Shown here: piece after piece, positions 6,260-12,736 of the stretch
Layout of the letters: every line of letters starts with the position of its first letter
How positions within the stretch are numbered: the first letter of the stretch is position 1
Origin: Phenylobacterium sp.
Lineage (GTDB): Bacteria > Pseudomonadota > Alphaproteobacteria > Caulobacterales > Caulobacteraceae
DNA: 12,879 nucleotides
Assembly (NCBI GenBank): GCA_028291285.1
Contig: JAQGIJ010000058.1
Span: forward strand, 1 to 12,879
Direction: 5' to 3'
The notes under the pieces: model-generated
Told to the model about the DNA's origin: nothing
The model's input: only the letters and a program-made list of their open reading frames with translations
Databases searched by the model: none
Translations under genes and position numbers: made by a program

Positions 6260-6940
6260 TCATCCGGCGGTGACATAGGCCAGTTCGCCCATGTGCCTGA
6301 GCCCGAGGCCGCCCTGCGCCCAGACCTCGCCGCCGATGTCGCGCCAGCGCCGGCAGAAGGCCTGGTGGTCGGCGAGATAGCGACCCGTCTCCGGCTCCAC
6401 GAAGCTGTCGAAGACCATCACCGCCTGGTCCACGCTGGCGGCCGTCACGTCCCCCATCCGGCCGCGTAGCGCGGGATAGGCCGTGCTCAGCCGCTCGGCC
6501 GCGGCGCGGCGGATCAGCAGGAATCCCGTGCCGACCGAGGCCACGCGGAAGGGCGCGTCCGGCGCAGGCGGCGCCGCGCCGGCCAGCAACTCCAGCTCCA
6601 GCGGCGCGGCCTGGCCGCCCCGGTCCAGGACCTTGCGCGCATAGACCCCGCCGATCACCTCCTTCTCCGCCGCGACCAGGCGGAACACGGCGTCGGGCGC
6701 GAAGCCGATGTCGGCGTCGATGAACAGCAGGTGGCTCGCCCGGCCGGCGATGAACTGGGCCATGGCGCTGCCGCGCCCGCGGCTGATCAGCGCCTCGCCG
6801 CCGCCGAGCTCCATGTGAAGTCCCACCCCGCGCTCGGCGCACGCCGCCTCCAGGGCCAGCAGGCCCTGCATGTAGACCACATGGGCGGCGCCGCCGTAGC
6901 AGGGCGTGGCGAGGTGGAGGGTCACGTCGAACGTCGGCAA
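6260..6940 (-). CDS. Small GT-A-fold glycosyltransferase-like protein (226 aa)
   Basis: The protein opens with a beta strand (VTLHLATPCYGG) and carries HLLFIDADIGFAPDAV at 70-85. This is the DxD-type motif (D75-A-D77) by which GT-A enzymes hold the metal and the sugar-nucleotide. Later come VGTGFLLIRRAA (136-147), as in GT2-like enzymes, and an acidic DHQAFCRRW stretch (191-199) where such enzymes often have the acceptor-activating residue. Donor and acceptor are unknown. No membrane segment is seen, so it is probably cytosolic. The start is TTG 6940, backed by AGGAG a few nt upstream; no ATG fits better. It diverges from the TPR/GT9 gene with a 74-bp gap. A shared role in cell-surface or flagellar sugar modification is possible but is inference. 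Confidence 0.75.
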   Translation of the reverse strand: MPTFDVTLHLATPCYGGAAHVVYMQGLLALEAACAERGVGLHMELGGGEALISRGRGSAMAQFIAGRASHLLFIDADIGFAPDAVFRLVAAEKEVIGGVYARKVLDRGGQAAPLELELLAGAAPPAPDAPFRVASVGTGFLLIRRAAAERLSTAYPALRGRMGDVTAASVDQAVMVFDSFVEPETGRYLADHQAFCRRWRDIGGEVWAQGGLGLRHMGELAYVTAG

Positions 6941-6965
6941 GAGCGCTCCTGGAGGTGGCGGTTCG

Positions 6966-6973
6966 GCTAGAGC
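6966..6973 (+). promoter_or_regulatory. Possible -10 element for the TPR-glycosyltransferase gene
   Basis: GCTAGAGC matches the Caulobacter -10 consensus GCTANAWC except for one base. No matching -35 box precedes it, since that region is the ribosome site of the divergent gene. If real, transcription would start near 6978, which excludes the upstream GTG 6955 as start codon and supports ATG 7015. Confidence 0.25.
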
Positions 6974-7014
6974 CCCGTATTGCGCGTCGGCGGGGCGGCG
7001 GCCATGGTCCCTCC

Positions 7015-8091
7015 ATGCCCGGGGAGATCAACAGCAAAGCGGAGCGTCTCGCCCGCGCCGCAGCCCTGCGCGAGGCCGGCGACCTGGCGGGCGCCGGGCG
7101 GATCTATCGCGCGGTCGCAGCCGCCGAGCCTGCTGACCCCGAGCCGCACCATCACCTGGGCGGCCTCTACGCGCGCCTGGGCGACCTGGCGCAGGCCGAG
7201 GCGCACTATCGCCGGGCGCTGGAGCTCGCGCCGCAGGCGGCGGGGACGGCGCGGGCCTTCGCCGTGCTGCTGCTGAGTCAGGGCCGCTATCCGGAGGGCT
7301 TCGCGCTGTTCGAGGCGCGCCACCGGCTGGCGCAGTACGCCAAGCCCGAGCTGCCGTTTGCGGAATGGCGGGGCGAAGCCGTCGCCGGCAAGCGCATCCT
7401 GATCTGGCCGGAGCAGGGGCTGGGCGACCAGATCCAGTTCGCCCGCTTCGCCCCGGTGCTGAAGGCCAGGGGCGCGCAGGTGACGCTGCTCTGCTGGCGC
7501 CCGCTCGCCCGCCTGTTCGCCGCTTCGCTCGGCGTCGAGGTGATCGCCGCCGACGGCGCGGTGGAGTTCCCGGACCCCGACGGCTGGGTGATGGCCATGT
7601 CGCTGGCCGAACGGCTCGGCGTCACGCTCGAGACCCTGCCGTCGCAGCCCTATCTGCGCGCCGCGGGCCCCGGTCCGGAGCTGCCGCCCGGCTTCAAGGT
7701 CGGCCTCGTGACGCGCGGCAATCCGGTCTACGGCAACGACCCGAACCGCTCGCTCCCGCCGGCCGCCGCCGCGGCCCTGCGCGGCCTGCCGGCGCAGATC
7801 ATAGGCCTGACCCTGGAGGAGACCGGCGCGCGCGACTTTGCCGACACCGCCGCCATCGTCGACCAGCTCGACCTGGTGATCTCGGTGGACACCGCGGTAG
7901 CGCACCTGGCGGGCGCCATGGGCAAGCCCTGCTGGGTGCTGCTGCCGGCCGCGTGGCAGGACTGGCGCTGGCTGCGCGAGCGCCGGGATTCGCCCTGGTA
8001 CCCGTCCGTCCGCCTCTACCGCCAGAGCGTTCCGGGCGACTGGGGCGAGGTGGTCGGCGAGATCGAAGCCGACCTCGCGGCGCTGCTCTAG
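7015..8091 (+). CDS. TPR protein with GT9 (heptosyltransferase-like) domain (358 aa)
   Basis: The N-terminal part (about 5-105) holds two to three TPR helices, for example PHHHLGGLYARLGDLAQAEAHYRRALELAP. It is followed by a GT9-type glycosyltransferase fold. KRILIWPEQGLGDQIQFARF (126-145) is the first Rossmann element with the GLGD loop. VISVDTAVAHLAGAMGKPCWVLLP (288-311) is the nucleotide-sugar binding signature of ADP-heptose transferases. WRWL...DSPWYPSVRLYRQ then closes the protein. Related TPR-GT9 proteins are common in alphaproteobacteria, often near flagellin or surface-glycan genes. The acceptor is unknown and no transmembrane segment is seen. The frame is open from GTG 6955, but the TPR begins right after ATG 7015, so I prefer that start although its ribosome site is weak. 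The stop codon interlocks with that of the convergent SDR gene (shared CTAG). Confidence 0.85.
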   Translation: MPGEINSKAERLARAAALREAGDLAGAGRIYRAVAAAEPADPEPHHHLGGLYARLGDLAQAEAHYRRALELAPQAAGTARAFAVLLLSQGRYPEGFALFEARHRLAQYAKPELPFAEWRGEAVAGKRILIWPEQGLGDQIQFARFAPVLKARGAQVTLLCWRPLARLFAASLGVEVIAADGAVEFPDPDGWVMAMSLAERLGVTLETLPSQPYLRAAGPGPELPPGFKVGLVTRGNPVYGNDPNRSLPPAAAAALRGLPAQIIGLTLEETGARDFADTAAIVDQLDLVISVDTAVAHLAGAMGKPCWVLLPAAWQDWRWLRERRDSPWYPSVRLYRQSVPGDWGEVVGEIEADLAALL

Positions 8092-9017
8092 GCCGGCTGG
8101 GCCGTTTTCTGGCCGGGCTGGGGAAGCGGCGGCGGCTCGCGGACCAGCGGGGTGAACTTGGGCGCCATCTTCGGCAGCGCCTCCTCGAGGATGGAGCTCA
8201 CCGTCCAGGCGTCGGGGGCGCTCAGCGTCTCGATTGGCCGCGGCTGGCTGTAGAGCTCGAGCTCCTCGCCTCGGGCGCCGAAGATCTGGCCGGTGACGCC
8301 CTTGGCCGCGGTCAGCGCCACGGCCAGCCTGGCCGGCTGTTCCGGCCGCAGCACCTGCTTCATGGTCTCGATGCGCTGGGCGCGCTCGGCGTCCTTGATC
8401 GGGATGGTGGCGATCAGGCGCGTCCAGGCGGTGGGGGCGATCACGTTGGCGCGCACGTTGCGCGCCGCGCCCTCCATGGCGATGACCCGCGAGAGGCCGA
8501 CGACGCTCATCTTGGCGGCGGCATAGTTGGCCTGGCCGACGTTGCCGATGAGGCCCGACGTCGAGGAGAAAAGGACGTAGGCGCCGTCCTGCTGGTTACG
8601 GAAATGCTCGATGGTCGCCCGGCAGACGTTGTAGGCCCCGCGCAGGTGGACATCGAGCACCACCTCCCAGTCCTCGTCGGGCATCTTGTGGAACATGGCG
8701 TCCCGGAGGATCCCGGCCGGGTTGATCACCGCGTGCAGGCCGCCGAGGGTGTCGAGCGCCTGCTCGACCATGCCCCGGACCGCCGCCAGGCTGGTCACGC
8801 TTTCGGAGTTGGCGACCGCCTCGCCGCCGGCGGCGCGGATCTCCGCGGCCACCGCCTCGGCCGGGCCCGCAGAGCCCTCGTCGCCGCCCCGCTCGCCGCC
8901 GCCCAGGTCGTTGACCAGCACCTTGGCCCCTTCGCGCGCGGCGATCAGGGCGCATTCGCGCCCGATGCCGTTGCCGCCGCCAGTGACCAGCACGACCTTG
9001 CCGTCCAGAACGCCCAT
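8088..9017 (-). CDS. MFE-2-like SDR, probable (3R)-hydroxyacyl-CoA dehydrogenase (309 aa)
   Basis: The sequence resembles the dehydrogenase domain of peroxisomal multifunctional enzyme type 2 (HSD17B4). It has TGGGNGIG at 12-19, VNDLGG at 35-40, a GSAGPAEAVAAEI insertion (48-60), and GILRDAMFHKMPDEDW (102-117). VHLRGAYN (123-130) and SGLIGNVGQANYAAAK (154-169), with S152, Y165 and K169, complete the active site. The family oxidises (3R)-hydroxyacyl-CoA with NAD. Two oddities: the usual NNAG is NPAG (99-102), and there is a proline-rich tail (295-309) where MFE-2 would continue into hydratase/SCP2 domains, so this is a stand-alone dehydrogenase. ATG 9017 has GGAGG 8 nt upstream and a good promoter behind it. 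It diverges from the ACAD pair, with which it probably shares substrate and control. Its stop overlaps the convergent TPR-GT9 stop by 3 bases. Confidence 0.9.
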   Translation of the reverse strand: MGVLDGKVVLVTGGGNGIGRECALIAAREGAKVLVNDLGGGERGGDEGSAGPAEAVAAEIRAAGGEAVANSESVTSLAAVRGMVEQALDTLGGLHAVINPAGILRDAMFHKMPDEDWEVVLDVHLRGAYNVCRATIEHFRNQQDGAYVLFSSTSGLIGNVGQANYAAAKMSVVGLSRVIAMEGAARNVRANVIAPTAWTRLIATIPIKDAERAQRIETMKQVLRPEQPARLAVALTAAKGVTGQIFGARGEELELYSQPRPIETLSAPDAWTVSSILEEALPKMAPKFTPLVREPPPLPQPGQKTAQPA

Positions 9018-9064
9018 AGCGCCGTCCTCCCTGGCGGCCCGTTAGCCGGCCCGTTATTGTCTAA

Positions 9065-9093
9065 CTTATCTGCCGAGGTCTCTGACCGGTCAA
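9065..9093 (-). promoter_or_regulatory. Sigma-70-type promoter for the MFE-2-like SDR gene
   Basis: On the minus strand TTGACC (9093-9088, 5 of 6 consensus) and GATAAG (9070-9065, 4 of 6) are exactly 17 nt apart. The predicted start near 9058 leaves about 40 nt of leader with the GGAGG ribosome site. The -35 box overlaps the palindrome at 9083-9092. Confidence 0.55.
9083..9092. promoter_or_regulatory. 10-bp palindrome in the divergent promoter region
   Basis: TGACCGGTCA is perfectly symmetric. It overlaps the -35 box of the SDR promoter and lies 6 bp before the -35 box of the rightward ACAD promoter. A repressor bound here could control both transcription units. It is short, so chance is possible; a related CCGGTC occurs again at 9116-9121. 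Confidence 0.4.
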
Positions 9094-9098
9094 CGCGC

Positions 9099-9127
9099 TT
9101 GAGAGGCGTCGGCGGCCGGTCTAAAGC
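9099..9127 (+). promoter_or_regulatory. Promoter candidate for the rightward acyl-CoA dehydrogenase pair
   Basis: TTGAGA (9099-9104, 5 of 6 consensus) and TAAAGC (9122-9127, 3 of 6) are 17 nt apart. Start would be near 9134, immediately before the GGGGGAGG ribosome site at 9137-9144. It is back to back with the SDR promoter. Confidence 0.4.
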
Positions 9128-9152
9128 GGTGGCAAAGGGGGAGGACACCCGG

Positions 9153-10289
9153 ATGAACCTCGATTTCTCCGACGACCAGAAACTGCTGCAGGATCAGCTG
9201 CGCCGGTTCCTGACCGAGCGCTGCCCGCCGAGCGCCGTGCGCGCCGTCCTGGAGGGGCCGGAGCCCTACGACCGCGCGCTCTACAAGGGCCTGGCCGAGA
9301 TGGGTGTGCTGGGCGCCGCCATCCCCGAAGAATACGGCGGCGTGGGCCTGGGCCACCTGGAGCTCTGCCTGCTGGCCGAGGAGCTTGGCCGGTCGCTGGC
9401 GCCGGTTCCGGTCTCGTCCTCCATCTACCTGGCGGCCGAATTCCTGCTGCAGGCGGGCTCGGCGGCGCAGAAGGCGGCCTGGCTGCCGAAGCTCGCCGCC
9501 GGCGAGGCGGTGGGCTGCTTCGCCCATGGCGAGAGCCAGGGCCGCGTCACGCCCGACAAGATCCGCGCGACCTTCGCCGACGGCAGGCTCAGCGGCGTCA
9601 AGTGGCCGGTGGCGGACGGCGACTGCTCCGGCTTCGCCGTGGTCGCGGCGCGCACGGGCTCCGGCCGCGGCGAGCGGGCCATCTCGCTGTTCCTCGTCGA
9701 CCTCTCAGGGCCGGGCGTGACCCGCGAGACGCTGCAGAGCATCGATCCCACCCGCAGCCAGGCGAAGATCACCTTCGACGCCGCGCCCGCTGAGCCGCTG
9801 GGCGGGGAGGGCGACGGCTGGTTCATCGCCGAGCAGGTGCTGGACCGCGCCGCCGTGCTGATCGCCTTCGAGCAGGTGGGCGGCGCCGACCGGGCGCTGG
9901 AAATGGGCCGCGACTATGCCCTCGAGCGGATGGCCTTCGGTCGGCCGATCGGCTCGTTCCAGGCGATCAAGCACATGCTGGCCGACATGTACGTCGCCGC
10001 CACCCTGGCCAGGTCCAACGCCTATTACGGGGCCTGGGCGCTGTCTGTCGGCTCGGCGGAGCTGGGGGTCGCGGCGGCCACGGCGCGGGTCTCGGCCACC
10101 CAGGCCTTCCAGCAGTGCGCCAAGAACAACATCCAGGTGCACGGCGGCATGGGCTTCACCTGGGCCTTCGACTGCCACCTCTACTACCGCCGCTCGAACG
10201 CCCTGGCGCTGGCGCTGGGCTCCCTCTCCACCTGGGAGGACCTGCTGATCGAGCGGATGCGCAACGCCAACACCCCCGCTGCGGCCTGA
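9153..10289 (+). CDS. Acyl-CoA dehydrogenase family protein, probable beta-type partner (378 aa)
   Basis: Full-length ACAD fold: N-domain with FSDDQKLLQDQLRRFL, IPEEYGGVGLG at 57-67, and C-domain with ERMAFGRPIGSFQAIKHMLADMY (258-280) and VHGGMGFTWAFDCHLYYRRSNA (329-350). The middle-domain FAD motif is degenerate (CFAHGES at 122-128 in place of WCQxxSEPxxGSD). At the LCAD/IVD base position, 29 residues before Phe262, there is A233. At the MCAD Glu376 position it has hydrophobic residues after YYRRS. By hand alignment neither canonical catalytic Glu is present. Proteins of this type form complexes with a catalytic ACAD in steroid and bile-acid catabolism, which fits the next gene, 17 bp downstream. 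ATG 9153 has a strong GGGGGAGG ribosome site. The alternative is a stand-alone enzyme using another base. Confidence 0.9.
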   Translation: MNLDFSDDQKLLQDQLRRFLTERCPPSAVRAVLEGPEPYDRALYKGLAEMGVLGAAIPEEYGGVGLGHLELCLLAEELGRSLAPVPVSSSIYLAAEFLLQAGSAAQKAAWLPKLAAGEAVGCFAHGESQGRVTPDKIRATFADGRLSGVKWPVADGDCSGFAVVAARTGSGRGERAISLFLVDLSGPGVTRETLQSIDPTRSQAKITFDAAPAEPLGGEGDGWFIAEQVLDRAAVLIAFEQVGGADRALEMGRDYALERMAFGRPIGSFQAIKHMLADMYVAATLARSNAYYGAWALSVGSAELGVAAATARVSATQAFQQCAKNNIQVHGGMGFTWAFDCHLYYRRSNALALALGSLSTWEDLLIERMRNANTPAAA

Positions 10290-10306
10290 GTACGGAGACG
10301 CGAGCG

Positions 10307-11566
10307 ATGAACTTCGACGACACCCCCGAAGAAGCCGCCTTCCGCCAGAAGGCCCGCGCCTGGCTCGACGCCAACGCGCCGAAAGAACTCCTGCCCGAGC
10401 TGAAGAACGCCAGCTTCGGCAATAGCGGCGTGGTCAGCGTCGATCCGATGCAGGCCTCAAAGGTCTGGCAGAAGAAGAAGCAGGCCGGCGGCTGGGCCGT
10501 CCCGCACTGGCCGAAGGACTACGGCGGCGGCGGGCTCACCCCGATCGAGCGGGTGATCTGGACCCAGGAGGAGGGCCCTTACGCCGCGCTCGGCGGTCCC
10601 TTCACCATCGGCCACGGCATGTGCGGCCCGACCATGATGGCCTGGGCGAGCGAAGAGCAGAAGCGCCGTTACCTGCCGAAGCTGGCGTCGGGCGAGGAGA
10701 TCTGGTGCCAGCTGTTCTCCGAACCGGCGGGCGGCTCGGACCTCGCCGGCCTGCGCACCCGTGCGGAGCGGGCGAGCGACGGCTCCGGCGACTGGATCGT
10801 CAACGGCCAGAAGATCTGGACGAGCGGCGCCCACCAGTCCGACATGGGCCTGCTGATCACCCGCACGGACCCCGATGTGCCCAAGCACAAGGGCCTGACC
10901 ATGTTCTTCCTGGACATGAAGACGCCGGGGATCGAGATCCGGCCGATCAAGCAGGTGAACGGCGAGAGCCACTTCAACGAGGTCTATTTCACCGACGTGC
11001 GCATCCCCGACGCCCAGCGGCTGGGCTCGGTGGGCCAGGGCTGGGAGGTCTCGCTGACCACCCTGATGAACGAGCGGCTCTCCATCGGCTCGGGCATGTC
11101 GGCGGGCTTTCCGGAGCTCTTCGCCTTCTGCATGCAGGCCGAGATCGACGGCCGGCCGGCGGTGGACGACCGCATGGTGCGCTCCAAGCTGGCCGGCTTC
11201 GCGGTCAGGCAGAGCGGCCTGAAGTACACCGGCATGCGCGCGATCACGGCCCTGTCGAAGGGGCAGACTCCCGGACCGGAGAACTCCATCGGCAAGCTGG
11301 TGGCCGGCGCCACCCTGCAGGAGCTCGCCATGTTCGCCCTCGACCTGCAGGGCGAGGCCGGCGTGGTGATGGGCGAGGACCAGCCGCTCGCCGGCCGCTT
11401 CCAGGCCATGCTGCTGCGCTCGCCCGCCACCCGGATCGAGGGCGGCTCGGACGAGATCCTGCGCAACATCATCGGCGAGCGGGTGCTGGGCCTCCCAGGC
11501 GACATCCGCGTCGACAAGGCCGTGCCGTTCAAGGACATCCCGACCAGCGGCCGGACCAAGGGCTGA
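10307..11566 (+). CDS. Acyl-CoA dehydrogenase, catalytic-type partner (419 aa)
   Basis: Full-length ACAD. N-domain 1-130, FAD motif WCQLFSEPAGGSDLAG at 133-148, VNGQKIWTSGAH at 165-176, and FNEVYFTDVRIPD at 223-235. The C-domain ends IEGGSDEILRNIIGERVLGLP (377-397). Two candidate bases are visible: Glu378 in IEGG (MCAD Glu376-like) and Glu256 in MNERLS (IVD/LCAD-like). The C-domain lacks the RxxFG hallmark and has RQSGLKYTGMR there instead, as in FadE26-like alpha subunits. It follows the 378-aa partner by 17 bp with GGAG (10294-10297) before ATG 10307, so both are on one transcript from the promoter at 9099-9127. It is paralogous to the protein cut at the left edge. The enzyme should desaturate a CoA thioester and pass electrons to ETF; substrate unknown. 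Confidence 0.93.
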   Translation: MNFDDTPEEAAFRQKARAWLDANAPKELLPELKNASFGNSGVVSVDPMQASKVWQKKKQAGGWAVPHWPKDYGGGGLTPIERVIWTQEEGPYAALGGPFTIGHGMCGPTMMAWASEEQKRRYLPKLASGEEIWCQLFSEPAGGSDLAGLRTRAERASDGSGDWIVNGQKIWTSGAHQSDMGLLITRTDPDVPKHKGLTMFFLDMKTPGIEIRPIKQVNGESHFNEVYFTDVRIPDAQRLGSVGQGWEVSLTTLMNERLSIGSGMSAGFPELFAFCMQAEIDGRPAVDDRMVRSKLAGFAVRQSGLKYTGMRAITALSKGQTPGPENSIGKLVAGATLQELAMFALDLQGEAGVVMGEDQPLAGRFQAMLLRSPATRIEGGSDEILRNIIGERVLGLPGDIRVDKAVPFKDIPTSGRTKG

Positions 11567-11567
11567 G

Positions 11568-11583
11568 GCCGCCCGCCGGCGGC
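11568..11583 (+). terminator. Short GC hairpin after the acyl-CoA dehydrogenase pair
   Basis: GCCGCC (11568-11573) pairs with GGCGGC (11578-11583) around a 4-nt loop, directly after the stop codon. There is no T-tract, and GC-rich symmetry of this size is common here, so termination is doubtful. The remainder of the 157-bp gap shows a weak -10-like GCTAGG at 11617-11622. Confidence 0.25.
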
Positions 11584-11723
11584 GGCGGTTGCGCGTCGCC
11601 TCTGAACCTCGCCTGTGCTAGGCTGCACTGATACGGGTAGTGGTTCGCCGAGCTACGAGACCGATCCGCCGGCCGCGTTTCGACGGGCCACGCTCCTCCA
11701 GGACGGAGTGCGGGAGGTCACGC

Positions 11724-12590
11724 ATGGCGGCTCATAACCACGTCGAAAACCCCATTGAATACGCGCTGGAAAAAGCCAGCTGGGCGTTGCGGGACATCGG
11801 CCGCGCGATCACTGCGCCGCCTCGCCAGCACGCCCCGGACGCCCCGATCGAGGTCCGGCCGATCACGCCGCAGGACCTCGGCGAGGCCTTGCGCGCCGGG
11901 CTCGCGGACCTCGGGGCCTCGCGCGCCGACGTCGTCTTCATCGCCCTGATCTATCCCCTGGCCGGCCTGGTGCTGGCCCGGATGGCGTTCAGCTACGACA
12001 TGCTGCCGTTGATCTTCCCACTGGCGTCGGGGTTCGCGATCCTCGGGCCGGTCGCCGCCGTCGGCCTCTACGAGATCAGCCGCAGGCGCGAGGCGGGCGA
12101 GCCGCTCACCGCCCAGGCGGGGCTCGACGTCCTGCGATCACCGGCCCTGGGCTCGATCCTCGGGCTGGGCGCGATCCTGGTGCTGCTGTTCCTGGCCTGG
12201 GTGGCCGCGGCCTGGGCCATCTACGCCCTGACCCTCGGGCCGGCCCCGCCGACCTCGCTCGGCGGCTTCATGCACGACGTGTTCCAGACCTCCGCCGGTT
12301 GGACGATGATCATCGTCGGCTGCGCGGTCGGCGCTCTGTTCGCCGGCGCGGCCTTTGCGCTGAGCGTGGTGTCCTTCCCGCTGCTGCTCGACCGCGACGT
12401 GGGCATGGGCTCGGCGATGGGCGCGTCGTGGCGCGCGGTGCGGAAGAACCCGCAGACCATGTTCATGTGGGCGGCGCTCGTGGCGGGCGCGCTGGTGCTG
12501 GGCTCGATCCCGGCGCTGGTGGGCTTGATCTTCGTCGTGCCGCTGCTCGGCCACGCCACCTGGCACCTTTACCGACGCACGGTGGAGTAG
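11724..12590 (+). CDS. DUF2189 integral membrane protein (288 aa)
   Basis: A cytosolic N-terminus (1-69) rich in Pro and charged residues contains VRPITPQDLGEALRAGLADL. It is followed by about five to six hydrophobic segments (near 70-87, 93-116, 143-170, 193-219, 246-276). Conserved family signatures include the GLYEISRRRE loop (114-123), PLLLDRDVGMGSAMGASWRAVRKNP (219-243), and the end PLLGHATWHLYRRTVE. DUF2189 proteins are widespread in alphaproteobacteria, and no biochemical function is established. The start is ATG 11724, with GGGAGG (11712-11717) 6 nt upstream; the frame is open from 11640 but nothing family-like precedes Met29. It lies 157 bp after the ACAD operon, with at most a weak promoter. 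Co-regulation with lipid catabolism is possible but not shown. Confidence 0.9.
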   Translation: MAAHNHVENPIEYALEKASWALRDIGRAITAPPRQHAPDAPIEVRPITPQDLGEALRAGLADLGASRADVVFIALIYPLAGLVLARMAFSYDMLPLIFPLASGFAILGPVAAVGLYEISRRREAGEPLTAQAGLDVLRSPALGSILGLGAILVLLFLAWVAAAWAIYALTLGPAPPTSLGGFMHDVFQTSAGWTMIIVGCAVGALFAGAAFALSVVSFPLLLDRDVGMGSAMGASWRAVRKNPQTMFMWAALVAGALVLGSIPALVGLIFVVPLLGHATWHLYRRTVE

Positions 12591-12598
12591 GCCCTTCA

Positions 12599-12638
12599 CC
12601 GTCATACCGGCCGGCCTGCCGGCCGCCCGGTATGACGG
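12599..12638. repeat. REP-like 40-nt palindromic element
   Basis: A long hairpin: the 12-bp outer stem (12599-12610 with 12627-12638, ends CCGTCATACC / GGTATGACGG) is perfect. One C-C mismatch and a 5-bp inner stem then close a TGCC loop. Sequence and size resemble the dispersed 'GTCATCCCGG...CCGGGATGAC' palindromes known from intergenic regions of alphaproteobacterial genomes. It sits 8 bp after the DUF2189 stop and 98 bp before the acyl-CoA synthetase start. No T-tract follows, so termination would be incidental. Only one copy is in this window. Confidence 0.65.
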
Positions 12639-12736
12639 GACGTGAGCTACGACCTTCCCCGCCGTCGCCGCCCCTAGGCGCGTCCGCCGCGATCGGACAA
12701 TCTGTCGGCTCGTGACAACAAAGGGGGAGGCGCAGC

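Noticed and set aside
6955..7014. GTG 6955 as start of the TPR-GT9 gene
   Set aside because: It would begin inside the ribosome site of the divergent gene, and the added 20 residues are Arg/Gly-rich with no TPR pattern.
7365..10289. A 974-codon plus-strand open frame ending in the 378-aa ACAD
   Set aside because: Only the part from ATG 9153 is ACAD-like. The upstream part is a shadow of the TPR-GT9 gene and antisense of the SDR, crosses a promoter region, and is not a fusion protein.
11640..11723. Upstream extension of the DUF2189 protein by 28 residues
   Set aside because: Starts at a non-ATG codon without a ribosome site and is Arg-rich; ATG 11724 has GGGAGG at ideal distance.
12646..12653. 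GCTACGAC as -10 box for the acyl-CoA synthetase
   Set aside because: The only -35-like match (ATGACGG in the hairpin) is 7 nt away, too close for the consensus spacing.
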